DNA of 64,000 nt from NCBI GenBank assembly GCA_017617635.1, contig JAFZVW010000051.1:1-64000 (forward strand), read 5' to 3'. The translations under genes were made by a program, and so were the position numbers. Numbering within the stretch: the stretch's first letter is position 1; each line of letters opens with the position of its first letter. This DNA comes from Bacteroidaceae bacterium. Lineage in GTDB: Bacteria; Bacteroidota; Bacteroidia; Bacteroidales; Bacteroidaceae. The notes below the pieces were generated by a model. That model did no database searches, was not told the origin of the DNA, and saw only the letters and a program-made list of their open reading frames with translations. This document shows positions 42,296 to 50,809 of the stretch, piece by piece.

Positions 42296-45079
42296 ATGAA
42301 TAAGAGATTTCTTCTGTTTTTGATATCTGTTTTAATACTGGTTCCATCATATGCACAGTATCTGACAGGTAAAGTGGTAGCCGACGATGACGGTCTTCCG
42401 TTAGTCGGTGCCACCGTATGGTTTCAGGAAAATCCCGCAGTCAAGGTACGTGTTGGTGAGAATGGACAGTATCGTATACGATTCCGTCAGGGGACTTTGG
42501 TATTCCATTGTTTTGGCTTCAACGACCAAAAGGTCACTGTTAAGGTTAATAGATCTGTTAACGTACGGCTTAAGAGTGAAAGCATGGCAATGGCAGAAGT
42601 TGTTGTTGAGGCAAAGAAGAAAAAATACACACGTAAAGGTAATCCTGCAGTTGAAATGATGCAGAAGGTGATTGCCGCACGCAAGGGTGTCGATATGCGC
42701 CAGAATGATTTTGTTTCGTACGACAAGTATTCCCGTACCATGTTGGCCCTTAATGACTATAATGATACTGTCGAGGTCGATGAGAGTATTAAGAAAAAGA
42801 AATTTCTAAAGGACTACGCAGAATACTGTCCAGAGATAGATAAGACGATAGTTCCTATTTCCATTGAAGAACGTCGCAGTACTGAATTGTATCGCAAAAG
42901 TGACGACAAAAGTAAAAGTATTATACATGGCCATCATTCTGAGAGTCTTCTGGATGTTCTGACTGCAGGTGAATTTCTCGAGACCAAGTTCAAGGACAAT
43001 CTAAAAGATGTAGATATCTACAAAGACGAAGTTGTCTTGCTTGAGCACAATTTTATCAGTCCTATCGGTGGACAGGCTGCCATACGGTTCTATCACTATG
43101 CCATCGAGGACAGTGTATATCTTGATGGTCAGAAATGTTTCAAGCTAAGTTTCTCACCGGCAAATACACATGATATCGGATTCAGCGGTAATCTGTATGT
43201 TTTAGCTGACAGTTCATGGCGACTGAAACGTGCCGCCTTTGGTGTACCTGTAGTAAGCAATATCAACTTCATCAAGGGTATGAATGTTGACCAGGAGTAT
43301 GTATCATTACCGACAGGAGAGCAGATATGCAGTAAAAACCGCATGATGTTGCAGTTGAAACTGACATCATATCTTAATAAGATTTTCGTTGACTATAATG
43401 TAAGGTATAGCAACTGGAGTTTTAAACCAATTCCTTCGGAAGACATCGAATTTCTTGGAGAAGAAAGGTATGACAAGGGAGCAAAGAACCGAGATGCAGC
43501 ATACTGGAATTCAAATCGTCCCGATACCTTGACTCATGCACAGGCAAATGTTGCAGAGATGAAGAAGAAATTTGTTGACCGACCGGCAATAAAGGCTGCA
43601 ATTTATGGACTTCGCATTATTCTTGACAACTATCTGGAAACAAGCACAAACCCGAATAAGCCCAGCAAAATTATCATAGGTCCATTCTTCTCTATGTTTG
43701 GTACCAGTTGGGTAGAAGGCTTCCGTATACGTCTCGGTGCCGAAACCACAGGTGCATTCAACAAGCATTGGTTTCTGAAAGGTTGGGTCAAGTATGGATT
43801 CAAAGACCAAAAGGTCAAAGGACATGCCGAGGTTACATACTCGTTTAACGAAAAAGAGAAACAAGTTCTGGCATATCCTATACGCACACTCTCCCTATCA
43901 TACACAAATGACATACAAAGTCCTGCAGACAAGTACTTGCAGTTCGACAAGGACAATGCCTTTATGTCATTCACTTGGCATAAGACACATTTCCAGAGTT
44001 ATTTTCAGCGCGTACGATTAAAGTATGATTGGGAGTTTAATAATGGTCTCAGATTGAATGCGATAGTCAATTACGAGAAAAACACTGGTGCAGGAGACCT
44101 TTATTTCAATACGCTTAAGGATTGGGATGATGCAGAGAAAATTGTTAGCGATGCACATGATAATACGGGAGCATGGGTACCGATGGATGACGTGTTCCGT
44201 TCACGAGAGATTCAGTATGTTGATGTAAATATTGGTGCTGAATATCAACCGGGAGTTAAGATCATCAATACAAAGACCAAACGTTTTCTGGCAAATCGCG
44301 AAGCTCCAATTTATGGATTCCAGCACACTTTGGGCTTCTATTCTATGATAGGCGGGTCTAAACATATGTTCAACTACACCGAATTTACCTTGAAAAAACG
44401 TTTTTGGCTTAAATCATGGGGTAGTATTGATATGTTCAACAATGCAAGTTTCCAGTGGAATCATGTTCCCTACCAGCTTCTTTGCATTCCACGTGCCAAC
44501 CTCTCGTATGTTAAGAGCGATAATACATTCTGTTTGATTCGTAACCTCGAATTTCTTAATGACCGCACCTTTACTACAATGTGGAGATGGGATTTGAATG
44601 GCAAGATTTTCAATCGTATTCCAGGTCTGAAGAAATTAAAGTGGCGCGAAGCTATTGGTATCAATATGATGTGGGGTTATTTGACGGACAGGAACAACCC
44701 GCTTTGTTTTGATCCCACCAGTACAAAATATTTCAAGTTCTATAATGAACCAGGAAATCCAGAAAGTGGAATTAATTATGATGCGATGCGTTCTTCACCT
44801 TCTTATGACTACCTTTATCGACTTCCTGGAGAATGGCGAACAATAACCGACAAAGACGATCCGTCAGGCTATGCTGTCGGTCAGCGTCACTATGCAACTA
44901 CAACGCAGATAATGAACAGTTGGAAGCCTTACGTTGAAGTCTGCTTTGGCATACACAACATCTTCAAGTTCTTCAGTGTAGACTATTATCATCGTCTTAC
45001 ATACATCAACGATGGAAGTAATGGTGCACCTAAGACTCAGAAGTGGGGCTTGCGATTTGCATTCCAGGCCAGTTTCTAA
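42296..45079 (+). CDS. DUF5686-type outer-membrane beta-barrel protein with carboxypeptidase-like N domain
   Basis: 927 residues. The signal peptide MNKRFLLFLISVLILVPSYA is followed by a carboxypeptidase-regulatory-like fold (about 22-95: LTGKVVADDDGLPLVGATVWF), then a long DUF5686-type region whose C-terminal half shows alternating amphipathic strands, ending in GLRFAFQASF with a terminal aromatic, a beta-barrel hallmark. No plug or TonB box is visible. It sits inside the lipid cluster, 23 bases after the oxidoreductase. That suggests it handles, localises or is modified by the product at the outer membrane; this is inference. Confidence 0.82.
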   Translation: MNKRFLLFLISVLILVPSYAQYLTGKVVADDDGLPLVGATVWFQENPAVKVRVGENGQYRIRFRQGTLVFHCFGFNDQKVTVKVNRSVNVRLKSESMAMAEVVVEAKKKKYTRKGNPAVEMMQKVIAARKGVDMRQNDFVSYDKYSRTMLALNDYNDTVEVDESIKKKKFLKDYAEYCPEIDKTIVPISIEERRSTELYRKSDDKSKSIIHGHHSESLLDVLTAGEFLETKFKDNLKDVDIYKDEVVLLEHNFISPIGGQAAIRFYHYAIEDSVYLDGQKCFKLSFSPANTHDIGFSGNLYVLADSSWRLKRAAFGVPVVSNINFIKGMNVDQEYVSLPTGEQICSKNRMMLQLKLTSYLNKIFVDYNVRYSNWSFKPIPSEDIEFLGEERYDKGAKNRDAAYWNSNRPDTLTHAQANVAEMKKKFVDRPAIKAAIYGLRIILDNYLETSTNPNKPSKIIIGPFFSMFGTSWVEGFRIRLGAETTGAFNKHWFLKGWVKYGFKDQKVKGHAEVTYSFNEKEKQVLAYPIRTLSLSYTNDIQSPADKYLQFDKDNAFMSFTWHKTHFQSYFQRVRLKYDWEFNNGLRLNAIVNYEKNTGAGDLYFNTLKDWDDAEKIVSDAHDNTGAWVPMDDVFRSREIQYVDVNIGAEYQPGVKIINTKTKRFLANREAPIYGFQHTLGFYSMIGGSKHMFNYTEFTLKKRFWLKSWGSIDMFNNASFQWNHVPYQLLCIPRANLSYVKSDNTFCLIRNLEFLNDRTFTTMWRWDLNGKIFNRIPGLKKLKWREAIGINMMWGYLTDRNNPLCFDPTSTKYFKFYNEPGNPESGINYDAMRSSPSYDYLYRLPGEWRTITDKDDPSGYAVGQRHYATTTQIMNSWKPYVEVCFGIHNIFKFFSVDYYHRLTYINDGSNGAPKTQKWGLRFAFQASF

Positions 45080-45121
45080 TAAATAAGATTATTCACAAAT
45101 TACAGAATTTAAAAAATAGAT

Positions 45122-45859
45122 ATGGCAAAATATGCTCTTGTAACAGGTGGCAGCCGTGGTATTGGACGTGCTGTATGTGTTAAGCTCGCAGAGATGGGCT
45201 ATAATGTATTAATCAACTATGCCGGCAATACCGCAGCAGCCGAGGAAACTTTGCAATTAGTGCGAGAAGCAGGAACAGACGGAGAATTGATGAGATTTGA
45301 TGTTTCCGATGCTAAAGCTGTACGCACCGCCATCGAAACATGGCAGGCAGTACACGAAGATAAAGACGAATATATCGAAATACTTGTAAACAACGCCGGC
45401 ATTCGCAAGGACAACATCATGGGGCTTATGCCTGCCGAGGATTGGTCAAGTGTTCTGAATGTTACCCTTGGAGGTTTCTACAATGTAACACAGCCGCTTC
45501 TTATGCCAATGCAGTTCCATAAATTCGGACGTATCATTAATATGGCCAGTGTCAGTGGCATCATGGGTATGCAGGGACAAACCAACTATAGCGCTGCCAA
45601 GGGAGGCCTGATTGCTGCGACTAAGGCACTTGCCAAAGAGGTTGCAAAAAAGAATGTAACCTGCAATGCAATTGCACCAGGCTTTATTAAGACAGATATG
45701 GTCGAAGGACTTGATGAGGCAGCACTTAAGAAAACAATACCCGCAAATCGATTCGGTCTACCTGAGGAGGTGGCTGAATGTGTGGCTTTTCTCTGCAGTC
45801 CGCAGGCAGGCTATATTACAGGTAATGTAATTTCAATCAATGGTGGCTTATATACTTAA
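45122..45859 (+). CDS. 3-ketoacyl-ACP reductase (FabG-like SDR)
   Basis: 245 residues of the classical short-chain dehydrogenase type: NADPH-binding TGGSRGIG, NNAG, the catalytic S143-Y156-K160 triad (MASVSG, YSAAK), and the FabG-like C terminus GYITGNVISINGG. It would reduce the ketosynthase product on the ACP. Within this cluster it supplies the second step of each elongation cycle. No enoyl reductase is encoded, so double bonds should persist. Confidence 0.92.
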   Translation: MAKYALVTGGSRGIGRAVCVKLAEMGYNVLINYAGNTAAAEETLQLVREAGTDGELMRFDVSDAKAVRTAIETWQAVHEDKDEYIEILVNNAGIRKDNIMGLMPAEDWSSVLNVTLGGFYNVTQPLLMPMQFHKFGRIINMASVSGIMGMQGQTNYSAAKGGLIAATKALAKEVAKKNVTCNAIAPGFIKTDMVEGLDEAALKKTIPANRFGLPEEVAECVAFLCSPQAGYITGNVISINGGLYT

Positions 45860-45867
45860 TAGCACCA

Positions 45868-46284
45868 ATGACTTTAACTGATATTTGTGAGATTTCAGTC
45901 AAGTTCAGCGAAATTGACTCGATGCGTATTGTCTGGCACGGGAACTATGTTATATATTTCGAGGACGGACGTGAAAGCTTTGGCCGTCATTTTCCCGGTA
46001 TAGGATATGAAGTAATGCAGGATACTGGAATATATGCACCTATATACGATGTGCATACACGTCACTATGCAAGTCTGCAAATGGGTGATATTGCTGTTGT
46101 ATATACAACATATGTACCTAAACGCGGTGCCCGTCTTGACTTTAAGTACAAGATTTATCGTAAAAGGGACAACGTATTGTGCTGTGAGGGTGAAACGACA
46201 CAGCTCTTTATCGAACCGAATGGTGACCTAATGTTAGAACTGCCGGAATTTGTACAGGAATGGAAGAAAAAGAACGGTTTATGA
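45868..46284 (+). CDS. 4HBT/YbgC-like acyl thioesterase
   Basis: 138 residues of hotdog thioesterase: an acidic active-site region EIDSMRIVWHGNYVIYFEDGRESF with D17 and H24, as in 4-hydroxybenzoyl-CoA and YbgC-type thioesterases. It should release or transfer the chain from ACP or CoA. It starts eight bases after the ketoreductase and overlaps the next gene by four bases (ATGA). Confidence 0.87.
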   Translation: MTLTDICEISVKFSEIDSMRIVWHGNYVIYFEDGRESFGRHFPGIGYEVMQDTGIYAPIYDVHTRHYASLQMGDIAVVYTTYVPKRGARLDFKYKIYRKRDNVLCCEGETTQLFIEPNGDLMLELPEFVQEWKKKNGL

Positions 46285-46685
46285 AGATTTTAAATAGTAA
46301 ATTTGTAAAATATATCCTGTTATTCCTTTTTATTAATAATACTCATATTGCATTTTCACAAAAAACAGATGAAGATGTGATGAGCAAGAAAAAGGGGATA
46401 TACACTATCAACACTACTACATTGTGCCAGACAGTAGGCTATCGCAGTACGACACCATTGTTAATAACAGTAAGGAAGGACAAAATAGTCAGTGTTGTAG
46501 CCCTTCGCAATATGGAATCACCACAATATTTCGCACGTGTTCGTAAAATAATGCTATCAGCCTATTCCGGCGTCAAGTTCAAGGATTATGCCAAAGTTGA
46601 CGGTGTTACGGGAGCTACAATGACGAGTAATGCCGTCAAGGCACATATGGCTAAAGCATTTGAATATTACAGGCAGAACAAATAA
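46281..46685 (+). CDS. Secreted FMN-binding-domain protein with covalent flavinylation motif
   Basis: 134 residues from the ATG at 46281, chosen because it overlaps the thioesterase stop and directly begins a signal peptide (MKILNSKFVKYILLFLFINN, end near AFSQ). The rest is a single FMN-binding domain that ends in DGVTGATMTSNAV (107-119). This is the ApbE-dependent flavinylation motif, with T113 as probable FMN acceptor, as in NqrC and RnfG. It lacks the membrane helices and partners of those complexes. No apbE lies in the window. It probably shuttles electrons in the periplasm; a link to the lipid pathway is inferred from translational coupling. Confidence 0.83.
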   Translation: MKILNSKFVKYILLFLFINNTHIAFSQKTDEDVMSKKKGIYTINTTTLCQTVGYRSTTPLLITVRKDKIVSVVALRNMESPQYFARVRKIMLSAYSGVKFKDYAKVDGVTGATMTSNAVKAHMAKAFEYYRQNK

Positions 46686-46695
46686 TCCTGCCTGA

Positions 46696-47523
46696 TTATT
46701 TCAAAAGCTTGTTTATCATTTTCTGAAGTTCAGGGCCAAAACGTTTGTCTGGGTACAGTATCCAATAATTGTCTCCACGGGCAGTATCTACGGCAAAACG
46801 CGAAATATTATCAGCATTGTCAATAATATATTCAACATCAGACTTGCTTATAGTGAATCGGGGATAACAGAAATAATCTGTCTGTGAATCACCTGCAAGA
46901 GTTGTGGTATGATTACCATTATTACTCTTTGCTGTAATATGAGCTTCATACGAATCAGGAGTACCATCCTGCACAATTTCCGTAAACATATTGTTACATG
47001 TGACCATGATTGCACCTCTGCTATCCAATATCTGCATCTGGCGTCCAGCAGGATATTCTTCAACTGCGCTATTTACACGAACCGGAACTGATATGGCAAA
47101 CAAGGTATCGTTAACTTGTTCGAGCCACGTCCATTGGCGAATACGCTGAAGCTGGCTGATACCATACACTAATTTGTTTGTTTCCAGATTTGTACGACTG
47201 AAACGATCAGTGAGATCAACATCCGCAGCCTTTTCCATCTGAATATTAAAACTGCGTTTAGAACCAATTCTCTGAGTAACACGACGCATACCATCAGCTG
47301 TTATACGAAGAAAAGTTTTACCACCCCTGATTTTCAGATTGAAAAATCCCTGAGGGTCTGTCTGTGTAGAATTCAATGAACGATTGTTGATATCAACTTC
47401 AGTTACCCATACATTCTCTAAAGGACCGACTGGCCCTGATACCTTTCCGCTAATAACAAAAGTCTGTGCAACGGCATTTATACTTACAAGCAATGATGTT
47501 AAAAATATCAAGCAGTATTTCAT
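46696..47523 (-). CDS. Secreted protein with carboxypeptidase-regulatory-like domain
   Basis: 275 residues from the ATG at 47523; longer in-frame starts would place the signal peptide MKYCLIFLTSLLVSINAVAQ internally. Residues about 22-100 form a carboxypeptidase-regulatory/SusC-N-type beta sandwich (FVISGKVSGPVGPLENVWVTEV, GFFNLKIRGGKTFLRI). The remainder is unrecognised and ends KRFGPELQKMINKLLK. It converges with the FMN-protein gene, 10 bases apart. It has its own consensus promoter at 47575-47544. Confidence 0.68.
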   Translation of the reverse strand: MKYCLIFLTSLLVSINAVAQTFVISGKVSGPVGPLENVWVTEVDINNRSLNSTQTDPQGFFNLKIRGGKTFLRITADGMRRVTQRIGSKRSFNIQMEKAADVDLTDRFSRTNLETNKLVYGISQLQRIRQWTWLEQVNDTLFAISVPVRVNSAVEEYPAGRQMQILDSRGAIMVTCNNMFTEIVQDGTPDSYEAHITAKSNNGNHTTTLAGDSQTDYFCYPRFTISKSDVEYIIDNADNISRFAVDTARGDNYWILYPDKRFGPELQKMINKLLK

Positions 47524-47543
47524 AGGAGTATTCAATTTTTTTG

Positions 47544-47575
47544 CAAAAATATCATTTCTGCCATAAACGTACAAA
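47544..47575 (-). promoter_or_regulatory. Promoter for the leftward secreted-protein gene
   Basis: On the minus strand, TTTG (47575-47572), a 20-base spacer and TATTTTTG (47551-47544). Transcription would begin about 14 bases before the ATG at 47523, which supports that start. Confidence 0.65.
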
Positions 47576-47624
47576 GATTTATTGTTAAAAATAATTGATA
47601 TTACTGTAAATTGTCGTCGGATAT

Positions 47625-47655
47625 TTTGCAGTCTCATCAAATGTCCATAACTTTG
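47625..47655 (+). promoter_or_regulatory. Promoter for the 281-aa secreted protein and TlpA-like gene
   Basis: TTTG at 47625-47628, a 19-base spacer and TAACTTTG at 47648-47655, about 27 bases before the ATG at 47683. Confidence 0.65.
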
Positions 47656-47682
47656 AGCCAATAAAATAAGAACATATAAAAT

Positions 47683-48528
47683 ATGAATTTAACAAGAAGA
47701 ATTTATGTTTTAGGGCTTATACTAATGCTTTTCAGCATTGGAGCGATAGCCAAAAGTGGTATAATTCCAACATACCGGAGTTTTGCTTGCTGGATGTCTG
47801 ACAATGATACGATTTACCATGAGAATCGCAGCATGCTATTTGAGAGTGCTTCGGGTGACGGGACTGTAATAGTACGTGTGCGTCATCAGGACTGGAATAA
47901 TCTGGAAACAAATGACCGGAAAGAGAATACTATGGCATCATGGCATGATTGTATCAGTAAGTTTACAGGTATTCGCGGCATTGTACAGCATGACAAGAGT
48001 TTTGTTGAAAGTCTTTCTGTTATGCCAAAGTGGTGTAAGATGAAACAAAATGCCCAGGATATTCTGATGATGTCCAACAGCGATAATGGATACGAAATGC
48101 CGTACAACAGCGAATTCATGATACAAAACACCACTGACCGTGAATTGATGGTTACAGATATCAACCGAGGTTTGTTCTGGTTTATCCCGGCTCATTGTTT
48201 TCTTCTGATTGATATGGGTAATCTGCCTCAGGTTGCATTTTTCCGTATCAGCAGCAGTGATATCAACAAATACAACGATGTCAAATACCTTACACTTGGA
48301 ACTGGCGCGTTCAGTATGAAGTACACAATAGCCTACGAAAATGATGATTATTGGATTTTTATCTTGAACGAGGAATACACTGTAAGCGGAATCGGACACG
48401 ATTTTACAGGGCTGCTCGGTCTTAAAGACAAAGGTTTGCGCACACATTATATAAAATGTGATAAAGATACTTTCGAGCAGACTGAAATGAAGGAAAAAGA
48501 TGTATTCGCCCTCCTAAAGAAAAAATGA
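47683..48528 (+). CDS. Secreted hypothetical protein (281 aa)
   Basis: A signal peptide (MNLTRRIYVLGLILMLFSIGAIA) leads a mature protein of about 258 residues rich in aromatic and Asp/Asn residues (ACWMSDNDTIYH, DDYWIFILNEEYT). A mostly beta fold is suggested; no family recognised. It overlaps the TlpA-like lipoprotein gene by four bases (ATGA), so the two are made together. That suggests this protein either needs disulfide or redox maintenance or works with the thioredoxin partner. The mature region contains three cysteines. Confidence 0.65.
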   Translation: MNLTRRIYVLGLILMLFSIGAIAKSGIIPTYRSFACWMSDNDTIYHENRSMLFESASGDGTVIVRVRHQDWNNLETNDRKENTMASWHDCISKFTGIRGIVQHDKSFVESLSVMPKWCKMKQNAQDILMMSNSDNGYEMPYNSEFMIQNTTDRELMVTDINRGLFWFIPAHCFLLIDMGNLPQVAFFRISSSDINKYNDVKYLTLGTGAFSMKYTIAYENDDYWIFILNEEYTVSGIGHDFTGLLGLKDKGLRTHYIKCDKDTFEQTEMKEKDVFALLKKK

Positions 48529-49070
48529 AAATGAAGCAACTGTTATTATTTGCGATAGCTGCCCTGTGTATTACCAGTTGTCAGGCAAAGTCTGGAGATA
48601 GCCTTCCACGCAAGAAGAAAACTGCCAAGGTAGAACAATCCTCCGCTATGTCCGGGGATTTCAAGGACGCCGTTCTTATTACTATAGAAGGTGATACCCT
48701 TAGTATCAGTAACTATTTCCATAACGGTGCGAGGTATATCCTGTTGGATTTCTGGGCAAGCTGGTGTGGCCCGTGTTGTGCCGAAATGCCGAATGTCAAG
48801 AAAGTTTATGAAACTTATAAGGATAAAGGATTGCAGGTTGTAGGTATCAGTGTTGACCAGAATCCAGAAGCATGGAAGTCTGCAGTAAAGCGTCTTGACA
48901 TGACTTGGCCACAGACAAACCACAACAATGGTACAGACAAGACAGCCGCTGCAATATACAGCGTACAATATATTCCATACACTGTTCTCTTTGATGCACA
49001 AGGCAATATCATTGCAACCGAATTGCGAGGTGAAGCACTGGAGGAGAAGATAGAAGAACTTTTAAAATAG
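48525..49070 (+). CDS. TlpA-like thioredoxin-fold lipoprotein
   Basis: 181 residues. A lipoprotein signal with lipobox ITSC (Cys19) precedes a basic linker and a thioredoxin domain at about 50-180, with the active-site WCGPC (C81, C84) followed by CAEMP, and the cis-Pro region YIPYTVLFDAQG. TlpA/ResA-type proteins reduce disulfides in the periplasm using electrons from CcdA-like carriers. Membrane anchoring fits that role. It is coupled to the preceding secreted protein and followed by a terminator. Confidence 0.9.
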   Translation: MKMKQLLLFAIAALCITSCQAKSGDSLPRKKKTAKVEQSSAMSGDFKDAVLITIEGDTLSISNYFHNGARYILLDFWASWCGPCCAEMPNVKKVYETYKDKGLQVVGISVDQNPEAWKSAVKRLDMTWPQTNHNNGTDKTAAAIYSVQYIPYTVLFDAQGNIIATELRGEALEEKIEELLK

Positions 49071-49096
49071 TTCAATGAATAATCCGGCAAAGTATA

Positions 49097-49136
49097 ATAA
49101 AAACGGAGAAAGCGAAAAACTTCCTCCGTTTTTTAT
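49097..49136. terminator. Bidirectional terminator between tlpA-like gene and udk
   Basis: ATAAAAACGGAG (49097-49108) pairs with CTCCGTTTTTTAT (49124-49136), giving a T-run on the + strand and an A/T-rich arm for the convergent udk transcript. Confidence 0.8.
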
Positions 49137-49754
49137 TTAACGACGTGGTTTCAATCTATGTATAATGTACGTGCGCATTATGTCAATTGCCTTCTGGTTG
49201 GATCCTCCCTGTGGAATTATAAGGTCGGCATAACGTTTGGTAGGCTCGATAAACTCTTCATGCATAGGTTTCAGAACCTCCAGATAGCGGTCAATTACCA
49301 TCTGCGCGGTACGTCCACGCTCCACCGTATCACGCTGTATATTGCGAATCAGTCGTACATCCGTATCAGCATCCACATAGAGTTTCAAATCCATCAAATC
49401 CCGCATCTCTTTCTTGTATAGAGCCATAATGCCCTCGATAATAATAACTTCACAAGGCTCAACATGTACTGTTTCCTTCGTACGGTTTGATGTAATATAG
49501 TCATAGGTAGGCTGTTCTATTGCCTTTCCGTCACGTAACTGCTGAATCTGTTCACGTAACAGATCCCAGTCGAAAGCCGAAGGATGATCATAGTTAATTT
49601 TCCTGCGATCTTCCATTGATATGAGGGAATTGTCATTGTAATACGAGTCCTGCGGGATTACTGCTACGTTCTCATCCTGCAAGGCTTCCATGATTTTGCG
49701 TACAACAGTTGTCTTGCCACTACCTGTTCCGCCAGCTATACCTATAATATACAT
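49137..49754 (-). CDS. udk: Uridine kinase
   Basis: 205 residues, standard length. P-loop GGTGSGKTT (about 8-16), QDSYYND, YDHPSAFDWDLL (uridine site) and a TVERGRTAQMVIDRY lid region are all present. It phosphorylates uridine and cytidine for pyrimidine salvage in the cytoplasm. It is divergent from hisG and stands alone. Confidence 0.96.
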   Translation of the reverse strand: MYIIGIAGGTGSGKTTVVRKIMEALQDENVAVIPQDSYYNDNSLISMEDRRKINYDHPSAFDWDLLREQIQQLRDGKAIEQPTYDYITSNRTKETVHVEPCEVIIIEGIMALYKKEMRDLMDLKLYVDADTDVRLIRNIQRDTVERGRTAQMVIDRYLEVLKPMHEEFIEPTKRYADLIIPQGGSNQKAIDIMRTYIIHRLKPRR

Positions 49755-49866
49755 GTAAACTTGATTTTATTCCAAATTATATGAAAGCTGTTGCGAATGT
49801 ACATAATCTTTGCCAATAATACAAACATTAGTAGTGTAAAATGATAGTAATATTATGAAAAAAATG

Positions 49867-49874
49867 TATCTTTG
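49867..49874 (+). promoter_or_regulatory. Promoter -7 box for the his operon
   Basis: TATCTTTG, followed by CGCG, 41 bases before hisG. A -33 TTTG is not found at the normal spacing. No his leader peptide or T-box is visible in the short leader. Confidence 0.5.
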
Positions 49875-49915
49875 CGCGAAATTGATTGTCTTTACGTAAT
49901 AATAATTAGCGAAAT

Positions 49916-50767
49916 ATGTTGAGAATTGCCGTGCAGAGCAAAGGGCGACTGTTCGAAGACACAATGTCCCTGCTTAACGAGGCTGGTATCCGTGTTGCAT
50001 CCAGCAAGCGAACCCTTCTGGTTCAAAGTTCCGATTTTCCAATTGAGGTACTATATCTGCGGGATGACGACATACCACAATGTGTTGCTACCGGTGTAGC
50101 AGACTTGGGTGTTGTGGGACAAAATGAATTCGATGAACGTCAGGAGCAAGCCGATATTGTACGTCCATTGGGTTTCAGTAAATGCCGTCTTTCACTTGCC
50201 ATTCCAAAGGCTGTAGAATACACCGGTCTCGAATGGTTCAACGGAAAGAAAATAGCAACCTCATACCCTGTAATACTCAGAAAATTCCTTGAAGAAAAAT
50301 GTATTGACGCAGAGATACACGTTATTACAGGATCTGTTGAGATAAGCCCGGGCATTGGACTTGCAGATGCTATATTTGATATTGTCAGCAGTGGCAGTAC
50401 ACTTGTCAGCAATAATCTGGCTGAGGTAGAGGTTGTAATGAGAAGTGAAGCCCTGTTGATCGGAAATCCTATGATGTCGGCAGAAAAACGTACAATTCTC
50501 CAGGAATTATTATTCCGCATTGAAGCCGTTAAGGCTGCCGAGGACAAGAAATATGTGCTGATGAATATTCCTACAGCCCGTATCAATGATGTGGTTGAGG
50601 TATTACCCGGCACCAAGTCACCGACCATCATGCCACTTGCAACAGAAGGATGGAGCAGCGTGCATACAGTCGTAAGCGAAAAACGTTTCTGGGAGACCAT
50701 CAGCCGCCTCAAGGAACTTGGTGCTGAAGGAATTCTTGTAATGCCGATAGAGAAAATGATACCATAG
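49916..50767 (+). CDS. hisG: ATP phosphoribosyltransferase, long form
   Basis: 283 residues, the long HisG form with a C-terminal ACT-like domain (about 210-283) that works without HisZ and is feedback-inhibited by histidine. Landmarks: LRIAVQSKGRLFEDT at the start, GVADLGVVGQNE, and the PRPP loop region FDIVSSGSTLVSNNL. It commits ATP and PRPP to histidine synthesis. It leads hisG-hisD-hisC-hisB. Confidence 0.96.
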   Translation: MLRIAVQSKGRLFEDTMSLLNEAGIRVASSKRTLLVQSSDFPIEVLYLRDDDIPQCVATGVADLGVVGQNEFDERQEQADIVRPLGFSKCRLSLAIPKAVEYTGLEWFNGKKIATSYPVILRKFLEEKCIDAEIHVITGSVEISPGIGLADAIFDIVSSGSTLVSNNLAEVEVVMRSEALLIGNPMMSAEKRTILQELLFRIEAVKAAEDKKYVLMNIPTARINDVVEVLPGTKSPTIMPLATEGWSSVHTVVSEKRFWETISRLKELGAEGILVMPIEKMIP

Positions 50768-50809
50768 TACGTATCCATATATTTTCAGGATTTAAGCATA
50801 TCGTTCAAG

